Both the position numbers and the translations under genes were made by a program. A stretch of DNA of 20,959 bases, from the NCBI GenBank assembly GCA_050692985.1, contig JBOGVZ010000007.1, positions 1-20,959 of the forward strand, in the 5' to 3' direction. Positions 7,656-15,186 of this stretch are shown here, in pieces. The notes beneath the pieces were generated by a model. That model was not told where the DNA came from. It saw only the letters and a program-made list of their open reading frames with translations, and did not search any database. Source of the stretch: JBOGVZ01 sp050692985. GTDB lineage: Bacteria; Actinomycetota; UBA4738; CALAEC01. Position 1 is the first letter of the stretch. Each line of letters opens with the position of its first letter.

Positions 7656-8171
7656 CTACTCGGGTTCGCCGCGGGCGGCCCGGGCTTCCTCGATGGCGTG
7701 CTTGCGGGCCAGGCGGGTCTCCTGGCGGAGCCCCGCCTCCTGCTGCCGCCGGGCCTCGTCCTCCGTGGCCGGGGCCACCGGCGGCACCGGCCGGGGCTTC
7801 CCCTCCCGGTCCAGGGCCACGAACACCAGGTAGGCGCTGGAGGTGTGGACCCTGCGGCCGGTGGCGTAGTTCTCGGCCTCCACCCGCACCCCCACCTCCA
7901 CGGAGGTCCGGAAGGCCTCGTTGACCATGGCCCGGACGGTGACCACGTCGCCCAGGAACACCGGCTCCAGGAAGGACATCTCGTCCATGGCGGCGGTCAC
8001 CGCCAGCCCCCCGCAGTGCTTGGCGGCCGCCAGGCCGGCCGCGGTGTCCACCAGCTTCATGATCGTGCCCCCGTGAACGTTCCCGGCCAGGTTCGAGTCG
8101 GGGATCTCCATGGCCTGGGCCAGCACGACCTCGGATTCGGCGGGCGGCTTGGGCGTGAGGTCCCACTCCAT
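7656..8171 (-). CDS. Acyl-CoA thioesterase, YciA/ACOT hotdog type
   Basis: 171 residues. A single hotdog domain (about 13-130) carries the motif NVHGGTIMKLVDTAAG (31-46), with N31, H33-G34-G35 and catalytic-type D42, followed by FLEPVFLGDVVTV and ENYATGRRVHTSSAYLVFVA. This is the YciA/ACOT acyl-CoA hydrolase pattern, which releases free acid and CoA in the cytoplasm. A charged C-terminal tail (about 135-171), rich in Arg, Glu and Ala, probably forms a helix and extends past the usual domain end. ATG 8171 is preferred; TTG 8189 is in frame, but TACCCT ends 8 nt before the ATG, which fits a leaderless mRNA. It is divergent from the phosphoesterase gene and 27-85 bp from the orphan secreted-protein gene, depending on that gene's start. 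Confidence 0.92.
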   Translation of the reverse strand: MEWDLTPKPPAESEVVLAQAMEIPDSNLAGNVHGGTIMKLVDTAAGLAAAKHCGGLAVTAAMDEMSFLEPVFLGDVVTVRAMVNEAFRTSVEVGVRVEAENYATGRRVHTSSAYLVFVALDREGKPRPVPPVAPATEDEARRQQEAGLRQETRLARKHAIEEARAARGEPE

Positions 8172-8179
8172 GGGGCCCG

Positions 8180-8185
8180 AGGGTA
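8180..8185 (-). promoter_or_regulatory. Candidate -10 element for the hotdog thioesterase
   Basis: TACCCT on the minus strand ends 8 nt before ATG 8171, the same hexamer and spacing as in front of the LCP gene. No good -35 or Shine-Dalgarno is visible, consistent with leaderless initiation. Confidence 0.35.
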
Positions 8186-8216
8186 CCAAGACGCCGACGG
8201 TCCCGGCCGGGAACCG

Positions 8217-8245
8217 TTGACCGTGCCCGATGCGCGTCCCATACT
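8217..8245 (+). promoter_or_regulatory. Promoter of the phosphoesterase gene
   Basis: TTGACC (8217-8222) and CATACT (8240-8245) are spaced by exactly 17 nt, close to the housekeeping sigma consensus. The start codon GTG 8255 lies 9 nt after the -10 and there is no Shine-Dalgarno, so the mRNA is probably leaderless or nearly so. Confidence 0.55.
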
Positions 8246-8254
8246 CCTGTCTCC

Positions 8255-9784
8255 GTGTCCGACCACGATCCCTCTCGTCCCGGCCCGGGCGGTGGACGGC
8301 ACGCGCCCTCGGGCAGGATTCTCCTCTCGCCGATCCGGGCCGGCCGGCATCGCCCTGGCCGTCGGCGGGACTTCCTGGTCCTGGTGGTGCTGGTCCTGGT
8401 CGCCGGCGGGGTGGCCTGGCAGCTCAGGGAGAGCGGCGACCCCGATCGGACGCCCACCCGCGAGGAACGGCCGGACGACCCGGCCGGGGTCGCACAGCCG
8501 ACGCCACCGCCGAGCTCCCCCCGCGCCCCGGACATGTTCGACGACCCCCCCATCGACCACGTGGTGTTCATCGTCAAGGAGAACCGGACGTTCGACAACT
8601 TCTTCGGCCACTATCCCGGAGCCGACGGGGCCACCGAGGGCCGGACCCTCGACGGCCGCACGATCCCGCTGGCCCGGGCGCCCGACGTCTCCCCCCACGA
8701 CATCACCCACGGCTTCTCCTCGGGGCTGTACGCGATCAACGGCGGGAAGATGAACGGCTTCAACTTCATCGGCTACGGGAAGGACCTCACCGGGTACGTG
8801 GCGTTCCGTCGCAACCAGATCCCCCGGTACTGGGCCTACGCCGACCGGTTCGTGCTGGCCGACGCCTTCTTCACCTCGATGTACGGCCCCACGTTCCCCG
8901 AGCACCTGTACACGGTGGCGGCCCAGGCCGCGGAGATCGTGGACAACAAGAAGACCGCGGACCACCCCGGCAGCTACTGCGACGACCCCACCGAGTACAC
9001 GGCCCGGTTCCTGCGGGACCTCAAGCCGAAGGACCGCCGGTACATCATGGAGATCGAGGAGCGGCCCATGGCCGAGAACCCCGACCTCATCCTGGAGATC
9101 GCCAGGTTCTGGGAGCAGATCCGCACCTGCCTGGACATCCGGACCGTGCCCGACCTGCTGGAGGAGGCCGGCATCAGCTGGAAGTACTACTCGGAGGTCA
9201 ACAGGTGGCAGAACGCCCTCCAGGCCATCAAGCACATCCGGTTCGGACCGATGTGGAAGAAGGTCCAGGCCCCCGACCGGTTCGTCCGGGACGTCAAGCG
9301 GGGGAAGATGCCCCACGTCTCCTGGCTGGTCCCGCCCGAGGAGTACAACGACCACCCCGGCGGCGGGAAGAGCGTGTGCGCCGGGGAGAACTGGACCGTC
9401 AAGCAGGTCAACGCGATCATGCGGAGCCCCGACTGGGAGAGCACGGCGATCGTGATCGTGTGGGACGACTTCGGGGGGTTCTACGACCACGTCGAGCCGC
9501 CGCACTACGACATCATGGGCCTGGGCCCCCGAACCCCGGCGCTGATCATCTCGCCGTGGACCACACGGGGCGACAATCGCGACGGCGGCTCCATCGACGA
9601 CACCACCTACGAGTTCTCCTCGGTGCTGGCGTTCATCGAGGGCCTGTTCGACCTGCCGGCGCTCACCGATCGCGACCGCCGGGCCGATCCCCTGTCGGGT
9701 TCGTTCAACTTCGACGCCGAGCCCCGCATGGAGAAGCTGACGTTCCCCATGCGGCAGGACTGCCCCTACGGCACCGACCCCTAG
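8255..9784 (+). CDS. Membrane-anchored phosphoesterase (phospholipase C/acid phosphatase family)
   Basis: 509 residues. An Arg-rich N-terminus precedes one membrane helix (about 39-56), then a Pro/Thr-rich linker (60-95) and a catalytic domain facing outward. That domain starts IDHVVFIVKENRTFDNFFGHYPG (100-122), whose ENRTFDNFFG is the hallmark of the bacterial phosphoesterase family with phospholipase C and AcpA members. The later metal-site segment WDDFGGFYDHVEPP starts at residue 403. Such enzymes hydrolyse phosphodiesters or phosphomonoesters outside the cell, often for phosphate scavenging; the substrate cannot be read from the sequence. The start is GTG 8255, just downstream of a good promoter. 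The stop shares CTAG (9781-9784) with the convergent acyl-CoA dehydrogenase. The lack of a cleavable Tat signal differs from many secreted phospholipases C. Confidence 0.92.
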   Translation: MSDHDPSRPGPGGGRHAPSGRILLSPIRAGRHRPGRRRDFLVLVVLVLVAGGVAWQLRESGDPDRTPTREERPDDPAGVAQPTPPPSSPRAPDMFDDPPIDHVVFIVKENRTFDNFFGHYPGADGATEGRTLDGRTIPLARAPDVSPHDITHGFSSGLYAINGGKMNGFNFIGYGKDLTGYVAFRRNQIPRYWAYADRFVLADAFFTSMYGPTFPEHLYTVAAQAAEIVDNKKTADHPGSYCDDPTEYTARFLRDLKPKDRRYIMEIEERPMAENPDLILEIARFWEQIRTCLDIRTVPDLLEEAGISWKYYSEVNRWQNALQAIKHIRFGPMWKKVQAPDRFVRDVKRGKMPHVSWLVPPEEYNDHPGGGKSVCAGENWTVKQVNAIMRSPDWESTAIVIVWDDFGGFYDHVEPPHYDIMGLGPRTPALIISPWTTRGDNRDGGSIDDTTYEFSSVLAFIEGLFDLPALTDRDRRADPLSGSFNFDAEPRMEKLTFPMRQDCPYGTDP

Positions 9785-10953
9785 CTCGGAGCGGCCCCCT
9801 CGAGCTGGCGGAGCAGCTGGCGGGCGATCACCACGCGCTGCACCTGGTTCGTGCCCTCGTAGATCTGGGTGATCTTGGCGTCGCGCATCATCCGCTCGAC
9901 GCCGTACTCCCGCATGTATCCGTAGCCGCCCAGGACCTGGACCGCGTCGGTGGTGACCTGCATGGCCGTGTCCGACGCGTGGCACTTGGCGATGGCGGCC
10001 AGGTAGGTGACCCGGGGATCGTCCGCGTCGGCCGCGGCCGCGGCCCGGTAGACCAGCAGCCGGGAGGCCTCGATCGCCATGGCCATGTCGGCCAGCAGGA
10101 ACTGGATCCCCTGGAAGGCGGCGATGGCCTCGCCGAACTGCCGTCGCTCGGTCGCGTACCGCGCGGCGATCTCGAAGGCTCCCTGGGCGATGCCCAGGGC
10201 CTGGGCCCCGATCGTGGGCCGGGAGAAGTCGAGGGTGCGCATGGCGTAGCGGAACCCCTGCCCCTCCCCGCCGATCAGCCGCTCGCCGGGGATCTCCGTT
10301 CCGTCCAGGTACACTTCGCGGGTGGGCGATCCCCGGATGCCCATCTTCTCCTCCGCCTTCCCCACGGAGAACCCGGGGTCGTCGGCGTGGACCACGAACG
10401 CCGAGATCCCCCGGGAGCCCTCGGCCGGGTCACGAGTGGCGAAGACCGTGTACCGATCCGACGCTCCCGCGTTCGTGATGAACCGCTTGGTCCCCGAGAG
10501 CCGGAAGCCGCCGGCGGTCGGTTCGTACCGGGTGCGCATGGAGCCTGCGTCCGAGCCCGCCCCGGGCTCCGTGAGCGCGTAGGACATCTGGTGCTCGCCG
10601 CGGGCGATCCCGCCCAGCAGCTCGTCCTTCATGGCCCGCGAGCCCGCCAGCATCACGGGGATGGCCCCCAGCCGGCACACCAGCGGGATCAGCGCCGCCC
10701 CGGCCGACACCCGTGAGATCTCCTCGACCATCACGGCCACCGGGAGCGAGCCGCCGCCGCCCCCGCCGTGCTCCTCCGGGTAGCCGACGGCCATGAGCTC
10801 GTTCCGCACGAACAGCTCGTGCAGGTCCCAGGGATACTCGTCCGTCTCGTCGATCTCCGCCGCCCGGGTGGCCACCCGGTCCTCGCACAGGGCCCGCACG
10901 GACTTGCGGAAGGTCTCGAGCTCGTCGGGGAGGGTGAAGGCTCCTTCCGCCAC
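9781..10953 (-). CDS. Acyl-CoA dehydrogenase
   Basis: 390 residues, the normal length of a short/medium-chain acyl-CoA dehydrogenase. This FAD enzyme oxidises acyl-CoA to the trans-2-enoyl-CoA and passes electrons to ETF. Motifs visible are YALTEPGAGSDAGSM, the FAD-binding segment GTKRFITNAG, the core QFGEAIAAFQGIQFLLADM, VQVLGGYGYMREY, and near the C-terminus IYEGTNQVQR, whose Glu (E366) occupies the catalytic-base position. A run of six glycines (about residues 62-67) in the N-terminal helical domain is a small oddity. The start is GTG 10953, with GAGGG a few nt upstream and a 20-bp gap after the thiolase stop, so the two form an operon. Chain-length specificity is not resolved. Confidence 0.95.
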   Translation of the reverse strand: MAEGAFTLPDELETFRKSVRALCEDRVATRAAEIDETDEYPWDLHELFVRNELMAVGYPEEHGGGGGGSLPVAVMVEEISRVSAGAALIPLVCRLGAIPVMLAGSRAMKDELLGGIARGEHQMSYALTEPGAGSDAGSMRTRYEPTAGGFRLSGTKRFITNAGASDRYTVFATRDPAEGSRGISAFVVHADDPGFSVGKAEEKMGIRGSPTREVYLDGTEIPGERLIGGEGQGFRYAMRTLDFSRPTIGAQALGIAQGAFEIAARYATERRQFGEAIAAFQGIQFLLADMAMAIEASRLLVYRAAAAADADDPRVTYLAAIAKCHASDTAMQVTTDAVQVLGGYGYMREYGVERMMRDAKITQIYEGTNQVQRVVIARQLLRQLEGAAPS

Positions 10954-10973
10954 GTCGCCCTCGACCCTCGGGC

Positions 10974-12158
10974 TCAGGCCACCCGGCGGATGATCAGGGC
11001 GTCGCCCTGGCCGCCGCCGCCGCACAGCGCGGCCCCCGCGTACTCCGATCCGCGCCGGCGCATCTCGTAGGCCGCGGTGAGGACCAGGCGAGCCCCGCTC
11101 ATACCGATCGGGTGGCCCAGGGCCACCGCGCCGCCGTTCGGGTTCACAGCGTCCTCGTCCACTCCCAGCATCCTGGTGGCGTTGAGCGACACGGCGGCGA
11201 AGGCCTCGTTGATCTCCACCACGCCCAGGTCCCCGGCCGACAGGCCGGCCTTCTTGAGGGCCGCCTCCATGGCCAGTGCGGGGACGGTGTGCAGGTACGG
11301 GTAGGCGTCCGCGCTCATCCCGTGGGCCACCACCTCGGCCAGCGGGGTCATGCCCAGGGCCCGGGCTCGCTCCGCGCTCATCACCACCAGTGCCGCGCCC
11401 CCGTCGGAGATCTGCGATGCGTTGCCCGCGGTGATCGTGCCGTCCGGCTTGAATGCCGGCTTGAGCCCGGCCAGGGAGTCGGCGGTGGTGTCGGGACGGA
11501 TCCCCTCGTCGCGGTCCACCACCACGGGGTCGCCCTTGCGCTGGGGCACCTGCACGGGGAACATCTCCTCCGACATCCGCCCTGACTCCCAGGCGTGGTG
11601 GGCGCGGGCGTGGCTCCGGGCCGCCCAGGCGTCCTGCTCCTCCCGGCCGATCTTCAGCTCCTCGTTGACCTCGTCCGAGGAGTCCCCCATGTGCTGGTCC
11701 GTGAACGTGGACCACAGGCCGTCGTAGATCATCGAATCCACGAGCTCGGTGTTGCCCATGCGGGCCCCCCACCGGGCGGCCGGGAGCAGGTACGGCGCCG
11801 AGTTCATCGACTCCATCCCCCCGGCCACGGCCACCTCGATCTCCCCGGCCCGGATCAGCTGGTCGGCCAGGGCCACCGCGTTGAGGCCCGACAGGCACAC
11901 CTTGTTGATCGTGATCGAGGGAACCTCCTTGGGGATGCCGCCCCGGATGGCCGCCTGGCGGGCGGTGATCTGCCCCGCCCCCGCCTGGATCACCTGGCCC
12001 ATCAGCACGTAGTCGACCTGGTCGCCGGAGATGCCGGCCCGCTGGAGGGCCTCGCGGATCGCCGCACCCCCCAGCTCCACGGCCGGCAGGTCCCGGAACC
12101 CACCGCCGAACTTCCCGATGGGGGTCCGGGCCCCGGCCACGATCACGGAACGGGTCAT
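10974..12158 (-). CDS. Acetyl-CoA C-acetyltransferase (thiolase)
   Basis: 394 residues, typical thiolase length. The nucleophile C88 is in NKVCLSGLNAVALA, the catalytic H349 in NGGAVALGHPIGMSGAR, and the second active-site cysteine C379 in CGGGGQGDALIIRR; VEINEAFAA supplies the conserved Asn. These are the hallmarks of biosynthetic-type thiolase, which interconverts two acetyl-CoA with acetoacetyl-CoA and can also cleave 3-ketoacyl-CoA. The ATG at 12158 has a strong AAAGGAG 8 nt upstream, which excludes the longer open frame. It is the first gene of an operon with the acyl-CoA dehydrogenase. Together they could serve beta-oxidation or supply acetoacetyl-CoA for the ethylmalonyl-CoA route or polyhydroxybutyrate; the dehydrogenase makes a degradative role attractive (inference). 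Confidence 0.96.
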   Translation of the reverse strand: MTRSVIVAGARTPIGKFGGGFRDLPAVELGGAAIREALQRAGISGDQVDYVLMGQVIQAGAGQITARQAAIRGGIPKEVPSITINKVCLSGLNAVALADQLIRAGEIEVAVAGGMESMNSAPYLLPAARWGARMGNTELVDSMIYDGLWSTFTDQHMGDSSDEVNEELKIGREEQDAWAARSHARAHHAWESGRMSEEMFPVQVPQRKGDPVVVDRDEGIRPDTTADSLAGLKPAFKPDGTITAGNASQISDGGAALVVMSAERARALGMTPLAEVVAHGMSADAYPYLHTVPALAMEAALKKAGLSAGDLGVVEINEAFAAVSLNATRMLGVDEDAVNPNGGAVALGHPIGMSGARLVLTAAYEMRRRGSEYAGAALCGGGGQGDALIIRRVA

Positions 12159-12192
12159 CGGTCGTGCTCCTTTCCGGTGGCTGCTCTCGGCC

Positions 12193-12198
12193 ATTCTA
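12193..12198 (-). promoter_or_regulatory. Candidate -10 element for the thiolase-dehydrogenase operon
   Basis: TAGAAT on the minus strand is a perfect TANNNT match. A start about 7 nt downstream would give a leader of about 27 nt containing the AAAGGAG site. No clear -35 is visible. Confidence 0.42.
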
Positions 12199-12228
12199 CG
12201 CCGCCCCCCACCCGGCCCATCCGCCGGC

Positions 12229-12257
12229 TTGCTTCGCACGGGCACAGGTGGCAGGCT
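12229..12257 (+). promoter_or_regulatory. Candidate promoter of the CADD-like gene
   Basis: TTGCTT (12229-12234) and CAGGCT (12252-12257) are separated by 17 nt. The match is moderate. The downstream leader contains GGGAGGAG (12273-12280), 5 nt before the GTG start. Confidence 0.4.
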
Positions 12258-12285
12258 GCGCCCACCCACACAGGGAGGAGACGCC

Positions 12286-12936
12286 GTGGACACCGTCACC
12301 ACGATCGAGCGAGCGATCGAGGAGCGAAGCCTGCTGACCCACCCCTTCTACACGAAGTGGGTGGCCGGGACCCTGCCGATCGACGCCATCCGCGATTACG
12401 CCCGCCAGTACTACGCGTTCGAGTCCTCGTTCCCCCGGTTCCTGTCGGCGATCCACAGCCGGTGCCAGGACCGGGCCACCCGACAGATGCTGCTCGACAA
12501 CTTGTGGGACGAGGAGCACGGCCGCGAGAACCACGCCGAGCTGTGGCTCCGCTTCGCCGAGGGGGTGGGCGTGACCCGGGAGGAGGTCCTGGCCGCCGCT
12601 CCGAACACGGCCACCCAGGCCCTGGTGGAGACCTACCGCCGCACGGCCACCGAGGAGGCGGTCGTGGCCGGCGTGGCCGCCATCCACGCCTACGAGCGCC
12701 AGGTTCCCGACGTGGCCACGGCCAAGATCGACGGCCTGCGGCGGCACTACGGCGTGGCGGACGAGCGGACCCTGGCCTTCTGGGAGATCCACCGGGCGCT
12801 CGACGTGGCACACGCCGAGGCGGAGCGACGGATCCTCGGCGACCTGGCGGCGTCGGACCCGGGGACGGCCCAGGCGGCCACCGAGGAGGCGCTCGACGCT
12901 TGGTGGGCGTTCCTCTCCGCGGTGGATCCCGTCTGA
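12286..12936 (+). CDS. CADD-family diiron protein, probable self-sacrificing p-aminobenzoate synthase
   Basis: 216 residues, all-helical heme-oxygenase-like fold. Compared from memory with Chlamydia CADD, the metal ligands E81, H88, E142, H174, D178 and H181 correspond to E76, H83, E137, H169, D173 and H176 here, always at an offset of 5. Tyr27, the reported pABA precursor, matches Y22 in HPFYTKW, and Lys152, the reported amine donor, matches K147. The segment FPRFLSAIHSRC is nearly the same as in CADD. In that family the protein converts its own side chain to p-aminobenzoate for folate, bypassing PabABC. The start is GTG 12286 with GGGAGGAG 5 nt upstream. It is divergent from the thiolase and followed by hotdog genes, so context does not itself point to folate. 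TenA or PqqC relatives are less likely because the ligand set differs. Confidence 0.92.
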   Translation: MDTVTTIERAIEERSLLTHPFYTKWVAGTLPIDAIRDYARQYYAFESSFPRFLSAIHSRCQDRATRQMLLDNLWDEEHGRENHAELWLRFAEGVGVTREEVLAAAPNTATQALVETYRRTATEEAVVAGVAAIHAYERQVPDVATAKIDGLRRHYGVADERTLAFWEIHRALDVAHAEAERRILGDLAASDPGTAQAATEEALDAWWAFLSAVDPV

Positions 12937-12971
12937 GGAACAGGCAAGGACCCGCGCCCGCATCGCTCCGC

Positions 12972-12977
12972 TATCCT
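12972..12977 (+). promoter_or_regulatory. Candidate -10 element for the double-hotdog genes
   Basis: TATCCT ends 6 nt before GTG 12984, placing the expected transcription start on the first base of the start codon. There is no Shine-Dalgarno and the -35 is poor. This suggests the double-hotdog pair has its own promoter in the 47-bp gap after the CADD-like gene. Confidence 0.45.
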
Positions 12978-12983
12978 CGGGCC

Positions 12984-14084
12984 GTGATCACCGACGAGCC
13001 CGTCCGAGGGCGGTTCGCCTACCTCGAGCAGCCGTGGCTACTGGGACTGTCCGGACTCGACCAGTTCCGCCCCTTCCTCCGCGGCCAGGTCCCGCTGGCA
13101 CCCCTGTACAACCTCACCGGCCTGGTGGCTACCGAGGCCGCCCTGGGCACCGCCACGTTCACGATGCCGGCTACGCCCTGGTGGCGGTCCGGGGCCGGGG
13201 TGTTCTTCGGGGGGACGTACGCCTTCGTCGCAGACGCGGCCCTGGGCGGGGCCATCTACACGTCGCTGCCGCCCGCCACCGTGCTGGCCACCTCGGAGCT
13301 GTCGATGAGCTTCCTGCGACCGGCGTCCACGAACAGCCAGCGCATCAGCGCCCGGGGGCGGCTGATCCAGGCCGGCCGTTCCCAGGGCCTGTCGGAGGCG
13401 CAGGTCGAGGACGGCCACGGGCGCCTGCTGGCACACGCGACATCCCGATGCGTGCTGATGCCGCTGCCGTTCGACCCGCCTGCCCCGCCCGACCCCCTGC
13501 CGGAGACCGATGACACGAGCTCCGACGGCCTCGACCCGTGGCAACGGCCCGCCGAGGGCGAGGTCATCCCTCACCAGCACTGGGAGCGGAAGACCGGTCT
13601 CGAGCTCATGGTCGATTGGATCGAGGGACGGATGCCGTCGGCCCCGATCGGAAACCTCTTCGGCTGGCGAGGGCTCCTGGCCGAGGAAGGCAAGGTTGCC
13701 TGGACGATGCCCGCCAGTGAGTGGTTCTGCACCGCCGGTCGGAGCTTCTACGGTGGCACCCTGGCGGTGCTCGCCGACGCGGTGATGGGCGCGGCGGTGA
13801 GCACCACCCTTCCGGTCAAGAGCTCCTACGCGACGCTCGACCTGAAGATCCATTTCCTGCGGCCCGTCGAACCCGACGGCCGGGACCTCCAGGCGACCGG
13901 GACCGTGGTTCACCGGGGTCGCCGGATCGCCGTGGCCACCGCCGACGTGGTGGACGCGGCGGGGAAGCGAGTGGCCATGGCCACCAGCAGCCATATGGTG
14001 TTCGAGGGACGGTCGTGGATCCGGGAGGGGGCCACGGCCACCCTCGACGAGACCGCTACACACGAGGCGGATGGCGGCGACTGA
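12984..14084 (+). CDS. Double-hotdog PaaI-type thioesterase-like protein A
   Basis: 366 residues containing two hotdog domains. Domain 1 (about 35-165) has FFGGTYAFVADAALGGA with the GG pair at 76-77 and acidic D84, then MSFLRPA. Domain 2 (about 200-345) has FYGGTLAVLADAVMGAA with GG at 257-258 and D265, then IHFLRPV and TVVHRGRRIAVATADV. This is the PaaI/4HBT arrangement, in which GG binds the thioester and the Asp/Glu on the following helix acts in catalysis. Hydrolysis of aromatic or acyl-CoA thioesters is the likely activity. GTG 12984 lacks a Shine-Dalgarno but follows TATCCT by 6 nt. The end overlaps gene B by 14 nt. The covalent pairing mimics the normal hotdog dimer and suggests an internal duplication. 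Confidence 0.88.
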   Translation: MITDEPVRGRFAYLEQPWLLGLSGLDQFRPFLRGQVPLAPLYNLTGLVATEAALGTATFTMPATPWWRSGAGVFFGGTYAFVADAALGGAIYTSLPPATVLATSELSMSFLRPASTNSQRISARGRLIQAGRSQGLSEAQVEDGHGRLLAHATSRCVLMPLPFDPPAPPDPLPETDDTSSDGLDPWQRPAEGEVIPHQHWERKTGLELMVDWIEGRMPSAPIGNLFGWRGLLAEEGKVAWTMPASEWFCTAGRSFYGGTLAVLADAVMGAAVSTTLPVKSSYATLDLKIHFLRPVEPDGRDLQATGTVVHRGRRIAVATADVVDAAGKRVAMATSSHMVFEGRSWIREGATATLDETATHEADGGD

Positions 14085-15186
14085 TCGCGACATCCGCCCG
14101 GCCATCTGGACGGAGCCGGTCCGGGGCGGGTATCCCGATCCCCGCCTGTTCGGGCATCCGGGGCTCGAGCAGATGCGGGCCTACTTCCGCGGGCTGGCGC
14201 CGGCGCCGCCCCTGGGCCGGCTGCTGGGGCTGTTGCCCACGCACGTGGGCCCGGGCGCGGCCACCTTCGTCATGCCGGCCACCGAGTGGCTGCTGGCCCC
14301 CGTGCCGTTCGTCTCGCTCGGGGTCCAGGCCATGCTGGCCGATGCCGCGCTGGGGTGCGCCGTCCAGACCACCCTCCCTCCGGCCACGCCGTACACCACC
14401 TCCGACCTCTCCCTGACGTTCCTGCGCCCACTCGATGCCGACGGCGGCCAGGTCGCCGGCCGCGGCCGGCTGGTGCACGCCGGTCGGTCCCTGGGGGTCG
14501 CCGAGCTGATGATCCAGGACTCCCGGGCCCGCCCGGTCACGCACGGGACCACCCGATGCTTCTTCCTCGACCCGCTCGAGGTTCCCCCGCCCGATGAGGA
14601 GGACCTTCCCCGGTTCGACTTCCCGACGTTCGACGAGGACGATCCGTTCCGCCGGCCGGTGGCCGGGTCGCCGCTGCCGCAGGACGTGTGGGACCGGACG
14701 AGCGGACTGGAGGTGTTGCGCGGCTTGGTCGCCGGGGACCTGCCCCCTCCGCCCATCACCCACCTCACCGGCCTGCGCCCCGTCGAGGTCGACCAGGGCA
14801 CCGCCACGTTCGTCCTGCCCACCACCGGGTGGCTGACCAGCCCGCTGGGCACCGTCCAGGGCGGAGCCACGGCGCTGCTCGCCGAGACCGTCCTGGCCTC
14901 CGCGGTGCAGACCACGATCCCGCCCCGGACCGCGTACACGCCGCTGGACCTGAAGGTGAACTACCTGCGGCCGGTCTTCGCCGATGGCCGCGACCTGGTG
15001 GGGGGGGCCACCGTGGTGCACCGGGGCCGTACGCTCGCGGTGGCCAGTGCCGAGCTGCGGAACGCGGAGGGCAAGCTGGCCGCGCTGGCCACGGGGACGG
15101 CCCTGATCCGCGAGGGGAGCCCGTGGCGAGCGGCAGACCGCTCCGATGACGCGCCGCCGCCCCGCCGGGACGGCGAGCGGGGCTAG
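14071..15186 (+). CDS. Double-hotdog PaaI-type thioesterase-like protein B, first domain degenerate
   Basis: 371 residues, paralogous to protein A along its whole length. Domain 1 (about 40-170) has SLGVQAMLADAALGCA: the acid D91 is kept, but the GG expected at 83-84 is replaced by LG within SLGV. Domain 2 (about 215-350) keeps GG at 264-265 with E272 in LLAETVLASA, then VNYLRPV and TVVHRGRTLAVASAEL. Domain 2 is therefore the likely active half, with Glu in place of Asp, and domain 1 may be structural or bind a different ligand. ATG 14071 lies inside the last codons of gene A, a 14-nt overlap implying translational coupling. The stop shares CTAG (15183-15186) with the convergent FtsH-like gene. 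Thioester substrate unknown. Confidence 0.88.
   Translation: MAATDRDIRPAIWTEPVRGGYPDPRLFGHPGLEQMRAYFRGLAPAPPLGRLLGLLPTHVGPGAATFVMPATEWLLAPVPFVSLGVQAMLADAALGCAVQTTLPPATPYTTSDLSLTFLRPLDADGGQVAGRGRLVHAGRSLGVAELMIQDSRARPVTHGTTRCFFLDPLEVPPPDEEDLPRFDFPTFDEDDPFRRPVAGSPLPQDVWDRTSGLEVLRGLVAGDLPPPPITHLTGLRPVEVDQGTATFVLPTTGWLTSPLGTVQGGATALLAETVLASAVQTTIPPRTAYTPLDLKVNYLRPVFADGRDLVGGATVVHRGRTLAVASAELRNAEGKLAALATGTALIREGSPWRAADRSDDAPPPRRDGERG

Noticed and set aside
8230..10716. 828-residue plus-strand open frame across the phosphoesterase and dehydrogenase
   Set aside because: It shows no domain pattern and overlaps two confidently identified genes in wrong frames.
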